A stretch of 52,347 nucleotides of DNA, from positions 1 through 52,347 of the forward strand of contig NZ_JADHDT010000012.1 of NCBI RefSeq assembly GCF_016820445.1, given 5' to 3'. The position numbers were made by a program, and so were the translations under genes. Under the pieces are notes generated by a model that did no database searches, had not been told where the DNA came from, and was given only the letters and a program-made list of their open reading frames with translations. Origin of the DNA: Sphingomonas beigongshangi. GTDB taxonomy: Bacteria > Pseudomonadota > Alphaproteobacteria > Sphingomonadales > Sphingomonadaceae. This document shows positions 9,072 to 17,233 of the stretch, piece after piece. How positions within the stretch are numbered: the first letter of the stretch is position 1; every line of letters begins with the position of its first letter.

Positions 9072-9859
9072 CCGAGATGCTGGCCGCCATCCCTTGGGCG
9101 ACTTTGCTGCCCTTCGTGGTCATCGGCTTCGTCGCCCAGGCGATCGACGGTTCGATCGGCATGGGGTTCGGCGTCGTGACGAACAGTGCGCTCATGCTTC
9201 TGGGGATACCGCCGGCGCTGGCGAGTTCGACCGTCCGGACCGTCGAGAGCTTCGCCAGCGGGGCGTCGGGTCTGAGCCACGCGCTGCGCGGCAACGTCGA
9301 CTGGGTGCTGTTCGCGCGCCTCGCGGTGCCGGGGATCGCAGGCGCGGTCGTCGGCAGCTGGCTGACCATCCACCTCGGGGCGATGCTGCTCCGACCGGTG
9401 GTGTTCGCCTATCTCGGCGTGCTCGGTCTGTACCTGCTGTGGCGGGCGCCGCGGCGACCCCATACCTACAGGACGCTGCGGACGGTCGCCCCGGTCGGGT
9501 TCGTCGGCGCCCTGGTGGACGCCACCGGCGGCGGATGGGGGCCGTTCGTGTCCGGCAACTTCCTGGCGCAGGGTGGCAATGTGCGCACGGTGATCGGCAC
9601 GGTGAATGCGGCGGAGTTCTTCGTCACCATCACGGTATTGGCGAGCTTCATCGGCACGTTGGGCGTGCAGGCCTTCACGACGGCGGCGAGCGGCCTGCTC
9701 GTCGGAAGCCTCGCGGCGGCACCGATCGGTCCCGCGGTGGTGGCGCGGATCGATCCCAAGACCTTGCTCAAGATCGCCGGCGCGTTTCTCGTGGCGAGCA
9801 GCCTTTACGGCTTGTCGGCGCTGATGATCGCGCGGATACCCGTGCTGCATCGTTTCTGA
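9068..9859 (+). CDS. TauE/SafE family anion exporter
   Basis: The 263-residue integral membrane protein has about eight hydrophobic segments in two similar halves, each with the family's Gly-rich start: FVAQAIDGSIGMGFGVVTN in the first half and FVGALVDATGGGWGPFVSGN in the second. TauE/SafE proteins carry sulfite, sulfoacetate or other small organic anions through the inner membrane. It overlaps the RimK-like gene by four bases, so it probably works with that product. The broken SsuD gene upstream would have released sulfite, which suggests an organosulfur role for the group, but the exported anion cannot be deduced. Confidence 0.9.
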   Translation: MTEMLAAIPWATLLPFVVIGFVAQAIDGSIGMGFGVVTNSALMLLGIPPALASSTVRTVESFASGASGLSHALRGNVDWVLFARLAVPGIAGAVVGSWLTIHLGAMLLRPVVFAYLGVLGLYLLWRAPRRPHTYRTLRTVAPVGFVGALVDATGGGWGPFVSGNFLAQGGNVRTVIGTVNAAEFFVTITVLASFIGTLGVQAFTTAASGLLVGSLAAAPIGPAVVARIDPKTLLKIAGAFLVASSLYGLSALMIARIPVLHRF

Positions 9860-10055
9860 ACCTCGGTCCGCGCCGAGCGAACCACACCGGGACCGGGCCT
9901 TCGCCACGCGCCGACGGCGTGGAACGGATGCGCTGAAGGCCATCGGCACCTGCCGAGGCCGCGGCGACGCACATCGCGGTCGATGCCGGATCGGCCGGTG
10001 CTATAGGGTTTGCGACAAGGCGCGAAAGACTCGCGCTGCCGGAGCAGGATGAACG

Positions 10056-11258
10056 ATGACCCAGGCCTTTATCTGTGATGCGATCCGCACGCCGATCGGC
10101 AGGTTGAACGGCGCGCTGTCGACCGTCCGGGCCGACGATCTGGCCGCCGTGCCGCTCCGCGCCCTGATGGACCGCAACCCGGGGGTGGACTGGGCCGCGG
10201 TCGACGACGTCCTGCTCGGCTGCGCCAACCAGGCGGGCGAGGACAACCGCAACGTCGCGCGCATGGCGACGTTGCTCGCGGGCCTGCCCGAGGTGGTGCC
10301 CGGCGCGACGATCAACCGGTTGTGCGGGTCCGGCCTCAATGCCGTCGGCAGCGCGGCGCAGGCGATCCGCAGCGGTGACGCCGAGCTGCTGATCGCCGGG
10401 GGCGTCGAGAGCATGACCCGCGCGCCCTTCGTCATGGGCAAGGCGCACACGCCGTTCGACCGCGCGCAGAAGCTGGAGGACACGACGTTGGGCTGGCGCT
10501 TCGTCAACCCCAGGATGCGCGAAGCCTTCGGCGTCGATTCGATGCCGGAGACGGCGGAGAATGTCGCGGAACAGTGGCACGTCACCCGTGCGGACCAGGA
10601 TGCGTTCGCGCTCGCGAGCCAGCAAAAGGCCGCGGCCGCGATCGCGAGCGGGCGCATGGCCGCGGAGATCGTCGCGGTCGACGTGCCGCGGGCAAAGGGC
10701 GATCCGATCCGCTTCGACACCGACGAGCATCCCCGCGCGACCAGCCTGGAGGCGTTGGCGGCGCTTAAGCCGGTCGTGCGCGCCGGGGGGACCGTCACCG
10801 CGGGCAACGCATCGGGCCTCAACGACGGCGCGGCCGCGATGCTCGTCGCGAGCGAGGCGGCGGCGGCACGCCATGGCTTGACGCCGCGTGCGCGCGTGCT
10901 CGGTATGGCGTCCGTCGGTATCGCACCGCGGATCATGGGCGTCGGCCCGATCGAGGCGGCCCGCAAGCTGTGCCGCATCACCGGCATCGACCTGAAGCAG
11001 CTCGACGTGATCGAGTTGAACGAGGCGTTCGCCGCCCAGGCGATCGCGACCTTGCGGCACCTGGAGATTGCCACCGACGATCCGCGCGTCAACCGCAACG
11101 GCGGCGCGATCGCACTGGGGCATCCGCTCGGCATGTCGGGCGCACGCATCGTCATGACCGCTGTCGAGGAACTGGCGCGCATCAACGGCCGCTACGCGAT
11201 GGCCTTCATGTGCATCGGCGTGGGCCAGGGGATCGCCTTGATGCTGGAGCGCGCCTAG
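10056..11258 (+). CDS. pcaF: 3-oxoadipyl-CoA thiolase
   Basis: The 400-residue protein is a full-length degradative thiolase. The nucleophile Cys90 is in RLCGSGLNAVG, the base His is in GGAIALGHPLGMSGAR near residue 357, and the second Cys is in CIGVGQG near residue 388. The long insert LEDTTLGWRFVNPRM and the motif NVARMATLLAGLP are those of PcaF/PaaJ-type 3-oxoadipyl-CoA thiolases, which split 3-oxoadipyl-CoA into succinyl-CoA and acetyl-CoA at the end of the beta-ketoadipate and phenylacetate routes. No other pca or paa genes are in the window, so it stands alone; a broader acetyl-CoA acyltransferase role is possible. A GGAGCAGGA ribosome site precedes the ATG. Confidence 0.88.
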   Translation: MTQAFICDAIRTPIGRLNGALSTVRADDLAAVPLRALMDRNPGVDWAAVDDVLLGCANQAGEDNRNVARMATLLAGLPEVVPGATINRLCGSGLNAVGSAAQAIRSGDAELLIAGGVESMTRAPFVMGKAHTPFDRAQKLEDTTLGWRFVNPRMREAFGVDSMPETAENVAEQWHVTRADQDAFALASQQKAAAAIASGRMAAEIVAVDVPRAKGDPIRFDTDEHPRATSLEALAALKPVVRAGGTVTAGNASGLNDGAAAMLVASEAAAARHGLTPRARVLGMASVGIAPRIMGVGPIEAARKLCRITGIDLKQLDVIELNEAFAAQAIATLRHLEIATDDPRVNRNGGAIALGHPLGMSGARIVMTAVEELARINGRYAMAFMCIGVGQGIALMLERA

Positions 11259-11342
11259 CCACGCGTCGGTCGCCCGTATCGCGGAGCGGCGCTGCCGCCC
11301 TGTTGGCTGGTGTCCCGACGTGCCAGGGCCTAATATGGCATC

Positions 11343-11999
11343 ATGCATGTGTCGCGGCCTGATGTTCCCGCTGCAAGGCTGCCGTCGTGGCGCCTGGTGG
11401 CTGCCGCCTTCCTGCATTTCGCCATCCTCGCCTATCTCGTCGTCGTCGTGCCGCTTTCACTGCTGCTGGCACCGAGCGGGGGCGGCGTCGCAGGCGTGTT
11501 GGCGCTCGGATTGAAGCTGAGCGGCGTTTTCCTCGTCGGCTTCCTGCTGATCGGCATCATGGCCACGATCATAGCCGGGCTCATGGATGGTCGTGCCCGC
11601 CGTCGCCTGCGACGCCGCTCGTCGGGCGCAGCGGACATCGCGCGCGATCGTATCGCGACCGCGACCGGGCCGCATGGCGTCGCCATCGACCCTGAGTCGC
11701 GGCGCTTGCTGGCGTCGATCGCCGCCCGCGGCTGGATATACGACGACGACCGCTATCAGGCGTGCGCGCGCGATCTGGATATCGTGGTCCGTACGGCCGT
11801 CGCCGCGCTGTCCGAAGCGGCGGGCGAACGGCACGCCGCGGTCGCGACCGAGACCGCGGTCGCGCTGGGCCTTATCGATCAGGCACTTGCCGAGCTCGAT
11901 CAGGCACGAGCAAGTGCCGCCGCCGACCAGGCCCGTGCCGCCGCACTGTACGTCCAGCAACGATACGGCGCTTCCGATTTCGCTATCAAGCCGGATTGA
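11343..11999 (+). CDS. small membrane protein, unknown function
   Basis: The 218-residue protein has two hydrophobic segments (about 21-45 and 52-79), a strongly basic stretch right after the second (GRARRRLRRRSS), then a soluble Ala-rich helical domain of about 130 residues. This predicts two membrane spans with the C-terminal domain in the cytosol. I recognise no named domain. It ends 67 bases before the SPFH gene on the same strand, so the two may form one transcript, and it could be a membrane partner of that protein. The N terminus is uncertain because no good ribosome site precedes the ATG. Confidence 0.6.
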   Translation: MHVSRPDVPAARLPSWRLVAAAFLHFAILAYLVVVVPLSLLLAPSGGGVAGVLALGLKLSGVFLVGFLLIGIMATIIAGLMDGRARRRLRRRSSGAADIARDRIATATGPHGVAIDPESRRLLASIAARGWIYDDDRYQACARDLDIVVRTAVAALSEAAGERHAAVATETAVALGLIDQALAELDQARASAAADQARAAALYVQQRYGASDFAIKPD

Positions 12000-12066
12000 A
12001 GAGGCGTAAGTAAGAGGCGGGCGCTCAGGGGGCGCTCGTCACAGGTCCCAAGGACACCTTCATCAG

Positions 12067-14076
12067 ATGGCAAATACTTTCGTGCTCGGCGCCGCGGCTG
12101 TCGTGGCCCTTGTCGTCGTTTGTCTTTTTATCGCGTCGCGCATGGTGCGCTATGTCGGAAACAACCGCGTCGCGATCGTCGAAAAGCTATGGAGCCGCAA
12201 CGGCTCGATCACCAGCGGCCTGATCGCCCTGAACGGCGAGGCGGGATACCAGCCCGACGTCTTGCGCGGCGGCTATCATTTCTTCGTGCCGTTCCAGTAC
12301 AAGGTGCATGCGCAGCCCCTCGTCACCATACCGCAGGGGCAGATCGGCTATATCTTCGCGCGCGACGGCGCGCCGCTCGGCCCGACGCAGACGCTGGCAA
12401 GCAACGTCCGCGCCGTCGACTTCCTCGATGTCCGGCGCTTTCTTGCGGATGGCGGGCAGAAGGGGCCCCAGCGCACGATCCTGCGCGAGGGCACCTATGC
12501 GATCAACCTCGCGCAGTTCGTCATCATCACGCGCGAACAGATCTATGGCCTGATGCTGGAGGCGAACGACCCGCAGCTGTTCGCGGAGATGCAGAACGTC
12601 ATCGAGAGCCGTGGCGGCTTCCAGGCGGTCGTGATCAAGGACTCGGCCGACCAGATCGGCATCGTCACGGTGCATGACGGCCCAGCGCTGACCGCCGATC
12701 ACATCATCGCGCCGGAGGTCGGCACGGATCAAGACGATCCCGCGACCTTCCACAACAGCTTTCAGGACCCGGAGAAGTTCATCGCCGCCGGTGGCCGTCG
12801 CGCGCGCCAGCTGCAGGTGCTCGTCGAGGGCAGCTATTTCATCAATCGCCTGTTCGCGACCGTTGAGATGGTCGCCAAGACGGTGATCGAGGTCGGCCAT
12901 GTCGGTGTCGTCATCAGCTATACGGGCGACGACAGCGCCGATACGTCGGGCGACGACTATCGTCATGGCGAGCTCGTCCCGCGCGGATCGCGCGGCGTCT
13001 GGTCGGAGCCCTTGCTGCCCGGCAAATATGCGTTCAACACCTACGCGGGCAAGATCCTGATCGTGCCAACCACCAACTTCATCCTGAAATGGGATGAGGA
13101 TGTGACGGGCCAGCACAAGCTGGACGAGAATCTGAGCCAGGTCTCGCTCATCACCCGCGACGCGTTCGAGCCGACGCTGCCGCTCTCCGTCGTGGTCCAC
13201 ATCGACTATCGCAAGGCGCCGCTCGTCATCCAGCGGTTCGGGGATATCAAGAAGCTGGTCGAGCAGACGCTCGATCCGATGGTATCGGCCTATTTCAAGA
13301 ACGTCGCCCAGAAGAAGACGCTGATCGAGCTGCTGCAGGACCGGTCCGACATCCAGGAACTGGCGGGTGCCGAGATGCGCGCGAAGTTCGGCGCCTATAA
13401 TCTCGAGCTGCAGGAGGTGCTGATTGGCACGCCACGCGCGACGGCGGGTAACGACCAGATCGAGAAGGTGCTGCAGCAGTTGCGCGAGCGCCAGGTGGCG
13501 GAGGAGCGTGTCGCGACCTACGAGAAGCAGCGCATCGCCGCGGAGAGCGAGAAGGCGCTCAAGGAAGCGCAGGCGCGCGCCGAACAGCAGACAGCGATCA
13601 CCGGCTCCGAACTGCAGATCCAGGTGCAGGAAAATCAGGGCAAGGCGGCGCTGAAGCGGGCGACGCAGGAGGCGGAGCAGACGCGTACCATCGCACGCGC
13701 CGAGGCGGATCGTATCCGCATCACCGGCGAGGGCGAGGCGGCGAAGGTCGTCGCGCTTGCCGCCGCCGAGGCGGATCGCATCACCAAGACCGGTCTCGCC
13801 ACCGCCGAGACGATCGAGAAACAGGCGGCGGCGTCCGGAGGCGCACAGTATCAGCTGACGCGTCAGGTGATCGAACGGCTCGCCGACGCGCTCGAGAAGT
13901 CGGGCGTGGATATCGTCCCGCGCGTCCAGATCAGCACCGGAGGCGCGGGTGGCAACGACGGTGCCAACGGGCTTCAGGCGTTGATCGGGATGCTATTGTC
14001 CGAAAAAGGCTCGTCGCTGCTCGCCGGGCCGGCGGTGGCGAACGATCGCGAACGCCATTCCGTGGCCGCCAAATAA
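12067..14076 (+). CDS. large SPFH (band 7 / flotillin-like) protein
   Basis: The 669-residue protein has one N-terminal membrane span (about 5-24), then SPFH-type beta-rich repeats, and from about residue 480 to 600 a long charged coiled coil typical of flotillins (EERVATYEKQRIAAESEKA; repeated AEADRIRITGEGEA-like units). SPFH proteins oligomerise into rings or cages on the inner membrane and organise proteases, transporters or lipid domains. It is longer than most bacterial flotillins (about 500 residues) because the region between the membrane span and the SPFH core contains an extra segment (roughly 60-260). An NfeD-type partner gene is absent; the membrane protein just upstream may take its place. 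A long hairpin ends the gene. Confidence 0.85.
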   Translation: MANTFVLGAAAVVALVVVCLFIASRMVRYVGNNRVAIVEKLWSRNGSITSGLIALNGEAGYQPDVLRGGYHFFVPFQYKVHAQPLVTIPQGQIGYIFARDGAPLGPTQTLASNVRAVDFLDVRRFLADGGQKGPQRTILREGTYAINLAQFVIITREQIYGLMLEANDPQLFAEMQNVIESRGGFQAVVIKDSADQIGIVTVHDGPALTADHIIAPEVGTDQDDPATFHNSFQDPEKFIAAGGRRARQLQVLVEGSYFINRLFATVEMVAKTVIEVGHVGVVISYTGDDSADTSGDDYRHGELVPRGSRGVWSEPLLPGKYAFNTYAGKILIVPTTNFILKWDEDVTGQHKLDENLSQVSLITRDAFEPTLPLSVVVHIDYRKAPLVIQRFGDIKKLVEQTLDPMVSAYFKNVAQKKTLIELLQDRSDIQELAGAEMRAKFGAYNLELQEVLIGTPRATAGNDQIEKVLQQLRERQVAEERVATYEKQRIAAESEKALKEAQARAEQQTAITGSELQIQVQENQGKAALKRATQEAEQTRTIARAEADRIRITGEGEAAKVVALAAAEADRITKTGLATAETIEKQAAASGGAQYQLTRQVIERLADALEKSGVDIVPRVQISTGGAGGNDGANGLQALIGMLLSEKGSSLLAGPAVANDRERHSVAAK

Positions 14077-14092
14077 GACGGCCAAAGCCGAT

Positions 14093-14125
14093 GCAGGGGC
14101 CGGCGGCCGACGCGCCGGCCCTTGC
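14093..14125 (+). terminator. 13-bp hairpin after the SPFH gene
   Basis: GCAGGGGCCGGCG (14093-14105) can pair with CGCCGGCCCTTGC (14113-14125) over 13 positions with one G-T wobble and a 7-base loop. It starts 17 bases after the SPFH stop codon. No T-run follows, so it would be a weak intrinsic terminator or an mRNA 3' stabiliser. Confidence 0.6.
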
Positions 14126-14205
14126 AATGCCGCGGTTCGTCCGGCCACACAGCGGATGACCACCTTCCGCCCGGCCCGGGCGCGGCGGGTTGCAGGAGAG
14201 GCTTC

Positions 14206-14853
14206 ATGTCGCTGGCGCTCTATGCCCATCCCTTCTCTTCCTATTGCTGGAAGGTGCTGATCGCCCTTCGGGAAAAGGATCTCGCGTTCGAATATCGCAA
14301 TCTCGAGGAGCCTGGCGCAGCCGAGGCGATGGCCGCGCGCTGGCCGATCGGCCGGATGCCGGTGCTGGTGGACGGCGAGCAGACCGTCGCCGAGTCGAGC
14401 ATCATCATCGAACACCTCGATCTGCGGCACCCGGGCGCGCGCATGATCCCGGCGGATCCCGAAGCGGCGCTGGCGGTGCGGTTCCTCGACCGCTTTTTCG
14501 ATCATTATGTGATGACGCCGATGCAGCAGCCCGTCGCCGAGAAATTGCGCCACGGCGATCGCCTCGACAGCGTGCGCGCCGAAAGCGGCAAGGCGCTGGA
14601 CAAGGCGTACGCCTGGCTGGACGCGACACTGGGCGAGCGTATCTGGGCCGCCGGCGATACGTTCGGCCTCGCCGACTGCGCGGGCGCACCCGCGTTGTTC
14701 TACGCCGACTGGGTTCATCCCATTCCGGCGGAACGCGCTCAGGTGCGGGCCTATCGCGAACGGTTGCTGGCACGCCCCGCGGTCGCGCGCGTGGTGGACG
14801 ATGCGCGCCCCTATCGCAGCTACTTCCCGCTTGGCGCCCCCGACAGGGACTAG
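14206..14853 (+). CDS. glutathione S-transferase family protein
   Basis: The 215-residue protein has an N-terminal thioredoxin-like domain (SLALYAHPFSSYCWKVLIAL, then the cis-Pro and glutathione-contact segment RMPVLVDGEQTVAESSIIIEH) and an all-helical C-terminal domain from about residue 90. The active-site region SSYCWK has Ser and Cys near the position of the catalytic residue of bacterial GSTs. I start it at the ATG at 14206, which has GGAGAGG upstream, rather than at the in-frame TTG 28 codons earlier. The substrate is not predictable. It is a single gene between two hairpins. Confidence 0.9.
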   Translation: MSLALYAHPFSSYCWKVLIALREKDLAFEYRNLEEPGAAEAMAARWPIGRMPVLVDGEQTVAESSIIIEHLDLRHPGARMIPADPEAALAVRFLDRFFDHYVMTPMQQPVAEKLRHGDRLDSVRAESGKALDKAYAWLDATLGERIWAAGDTFGLADCAGAPALFYADWVHPIPAERAQVRAYRERLLARPAVARVVDDARPYRSYFPLGAPDRD

Positions 14854-14946
14854 AGACCGATCCATGTAGGGTGAGGGCCGGCACCGTCTCGACCCAGCCT
14901 GGCTGGATCGCGCCCTGGGATCGCGACACGCGGCGGGTTCGTGCGC

Positions 14947-14970
14947 GAGCCGGGGGCGTTGCCCCGGCTC
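14947..14970. terminator. hairpin between the GST gene and the alcohol dehydrogenase pseudogene
   Basis: GAGCCGGGG (14947-14955) pairs perfectly with CCCCGGCTC (14962-14970). It lies between two converging genes, about 95 bases after the GST stop and 35 before the end of the pseudogene, and could serve both strands. There is no T-run. Confidence 0.5.
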
Positions 14971-15004
14971 TTCGGGTGCGCGATGGTGCCTGGTCCTGCA
15001 TCGA

Positions 15005-16043
15005 TCACAGTTCGAGACCGACGAAGATCGCGCCGCTGCGGCGTCGGTCCTGCGCCGTCGCAAAGGCGTCGTTGATGCGGCCGAGCGGGAAGCGATGCGT
15101 TACCAAAGGCTGCGTCTGCAGCTTGCCGCGCGTACCAGATCGAGCACCGCGACCTTCTCCGAATGGATGTCGTGGAAGGCGAAGCTGGCGCTCGGGATCA
15201 GGCGGATTGCCGACATCTGGATTCGCTGCCATTCGAGCGGGATCGTGGTTTCGCCCTCATCGAACCCGCCGACGATGACGACGCCGCCGCCGCGCCGGAC
15301 CAGGCGAGTCGCAAGTGGCAGCGTTTCCGGCATGGATTTGCCGCCGGCGCATTCGAACGCGACATCCGCGCCCAGCCCGCCGGTCATCGCCATGACCGCG
15401 GCGATCGGATCCGCCTGCGATGAATCCATGGTCTCGTCCGCACCGAGCCGCCGCGCCAGATCGAGCGCGTGCGGCACCGTGCCGATGATCAGCACGTCCG
15501 CGCCGCTCGCTTTGGCAAGCATCGTCTGGCCAAGGCCGATCGGCCCGGCGCCGATGACCGCCACCCGCGCGTTGATCGTTGGCCCCGACAGATGCTCCGC
15601 GCATCGGTATCGAGCAACGCCGTATCGTCATACCCGACCGTGTCGGGCAGACGTTGGAATTTGTGCGCCGGGCCGACGACGAACTCGGCATAGGCCCGCG
15701 ACACGCTGGCGCGGCGGGTGGGATAGAGGTCGGGGCAACGGTTATACTGCCGCACGCGGCACCAGACACAATGACCGCAACCGAGCAGCTATTCGATCAG
15801 CACCCGATCGCCCATGGCCATTGCGGTGACGTTGGCGCCGACCTCAACGACGTCGTCGGCAAGTTGGTGGCTTATGATGCAGCAGCGCAGCGAAGGTTCG
15901 GGCTTTTCCCACGAGCGCAGATCGGTCCCGCAGATGCCCGCCATGCGCACGCGCGCCTTCACCCAGTCGGCGGCGGGAAGGCATGGCTCGTCGACCTCCT
16001 AGATCGTGAAGCGACGTTCGGCGGTCTTCAGTGCGGCTTTCAT
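15005..16043 (-). pseudogene. decayed zinc-dependent alcohol dehydrogenase (MDR family)
   Basis: Read across frames on the minus strand, this is one medium-chain zinc dehydrogenase with damage along its length. From the ATG at 16043 the frame encodes an MDR start but has TAG at codon 15. It then encodes MAGICGTDLRSWEKPEP, the catalytic-zinc Cys region, and a second in-frame TAG just before LLGCGHCVWCRVRQYNRCPDLY, the structural-zinc Cys loop. A frameshift in the region of about 15560-15620 leads to the NAD site MAVIGAGPIGLGQTMLAKASG. A further shift near 15165 leads to VTHRFPLGRINDAF and the C terminus at 15005. Two stops and at least two frameshifts make a working enzyme very unlikely. The substrate before decay is unknown; similar proteins act on polyols or secondary alcohols. 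Confidence 0.85.
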
Positions 16044-16074
16044 CGCGGGACCTTCCGCATTGGCTCGCTTGCGA

Positions 16075-16599
16075 TCAGACCTTCGCCTTGCTCGCGCCGG
16101 CTTCCGCATACAGCGTAGCGTAGCGGCGCGTGACCATCGGCAGCGCCTCGTCGATCCAGGCCGCCATCGCCTCTTCCTCGCCCAGCGATTGCTTCAGCAG
16201 CGGGGTCGCGGGCGCGAAGCCGCCGTCCTCGGCCAGCACGAGCAGCGACTTGTACGCCGCGATCTCGAAATGCTCGAAGGCGTAGTTGGCGAAACTGTTC
16301 TTCACGATCTCGTCGCCCGCGACGCTGTGACCGAGTGCCGCCATGCCGCCGGACATGCTCAATCCCAGATCCTTGAACGTCGAGCTGCTGGTGTCGAAGC
16401 CGCCCAAAATTTCGTCGAGGCGCGCGATCTGGGCATTGGTTTCCTCGATATGCGCGCGCAGCCGGTCCGCGACCTCCGGATAATGTTCGATGCGCGACAC
16501 CTGCGGCGTCATGATCGCCAGAGCCTGTTTCTCGACGGCATGGGCGTTGACGAGCCCCGTGATGAACAGTTCGCGCAGCGCGTCGGTCTGGTGGGTCAT
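16075..16599 (-). CDS. DUF892 (YciE/YciF) ferritin-like protein
   Basis: The 174-residue protein is all helical and matches DUF892. Helix 1 is DALRELFITGLVNAHAVEKQA with the metal-ligand Glu in AVEKQ, helix 2 carries HIEETNAQIARL, and later helices carry YAFEHFEIAAYKSL and the LLKQSLGEEEAMAAW segment. DUF892 proteins form four-helix ferritin-like bundles with a di-metal site and are induced by osmotic or general stress; their reaction is not known. It starts at 16599 with a GGAGAG site; the frame extends 27 codons upstream without such a site. It sits alone between two decayed genes. Confidence 0.9.
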   Translation of the reverse strand: MTHQTDALRELFITGLVNAHAVEKQALAIMTPQVSRIEHYPEVADRLRAHIEETNAQIARLDEILGGFDTSSSTFKDLGLSMSGGMAALGHSVAGDEIVKNSFANYAFEHFEIAAYKSLLVLAEDGGFAPATPLLKQSLGEEEAMAAWIDEALPMVTRRYATLYAEAGASKAKV

Positions 16600-16751
16600 G
16601 TCTGTCTCTCCGGTGCGATGATGAACATTGAAAACCGCCACGCCGACCAATGGTGTCATCGTATGTTTGATAATCTCCAACTTTCTGAGTAACTTAGATC
16701 AACACGTCCTTTGCCGGGCACCGGCACGATCGCGACGCGTTGGCCGGCCCA

Positions 16752-17062
16752 TGACGCTCCACCCGCAACCCGTCCTGACCGACGCCGACCGCGACAGGGG
16801 GCTTCGCCTGCTGGTGAGGGAGGCGGCCTATCGGGGGCGACGGCCGCTCTGACCACCGGCGTCATCCTGACCGCCTTCGCGCTGCACCTCGGCGCCTCGA
16901 CGGCCATGGTCGGGTTGCTCGCCAGCGAGCCGTTTCTGACGCAGCTGCTGCAATTGCCCGCGATCCCGCTCGTCGAACGCTTGCGGCGGCGCAAGCTGAT
17001 CGCCGTCGCGTCGAGGCTGATCGGCCGTGCGATGCTGGGAGTCATGGCCGCGACTGCCTTCA
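16752..17062 (+). pseudogene. N-terminal remnant of an MFS transporter
   Basis: From the ATG at 16752 about 28 codons encode a plausible cytosolic N terminus (TDADRDRGLRLLVREAAYRG). The frame then shifts inside a run of five G at 16833-16837. One added G restores it and continues into ATAALTTGVILTAFALHLG and SEPFLTQLLQLPAIPLVERL, the first membrane spans of a major facilitator. It breaks off near 17060, after about three spans of the expected twelve, and runs directly into an unrelated fragment. The single-base shift plus the truncation make this a dead gene. Confidence 0.7.
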
Positions 17063-17066
17063 CGCC

Positions 17067-17183
17067 GGGCGCATGCTGCCCGCGGCGGAGGTGGCCGAGG
17101 CCATCGTCTTCGTGCTCACCCGATCCGCTCGCTGCGATATCGTCAACCTGCGCATCGAGTCGCTGGTTCAGAAGACCGCATAG
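17067..17183 (+). pseudogene. C-terminal remnant of a short-chain dehydrogenase
   Basis: A third frame from about 17067 reads MLPAAEVAEAIVFVLTRSA, then RCDIVNLRIESLVQKTA and a stop at 17181-17183. This is the characteristic tail of classical SDR oxidoreductases (a PEDVAEAVLFVLT-like motif and the LRIxPxxQ end). The Rossmann fold and catalytic YxxxK are absent. It abuts the MFS remnant without a gap, so a deletion probably joined two formerly separate genes. Confidence 0.65.
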
Positions 17184-17233
17184 GATCAGATCCTCAGCCT
17201 CTAACTAGTCCGGAGGCAGGATCGCGCCGCAGC

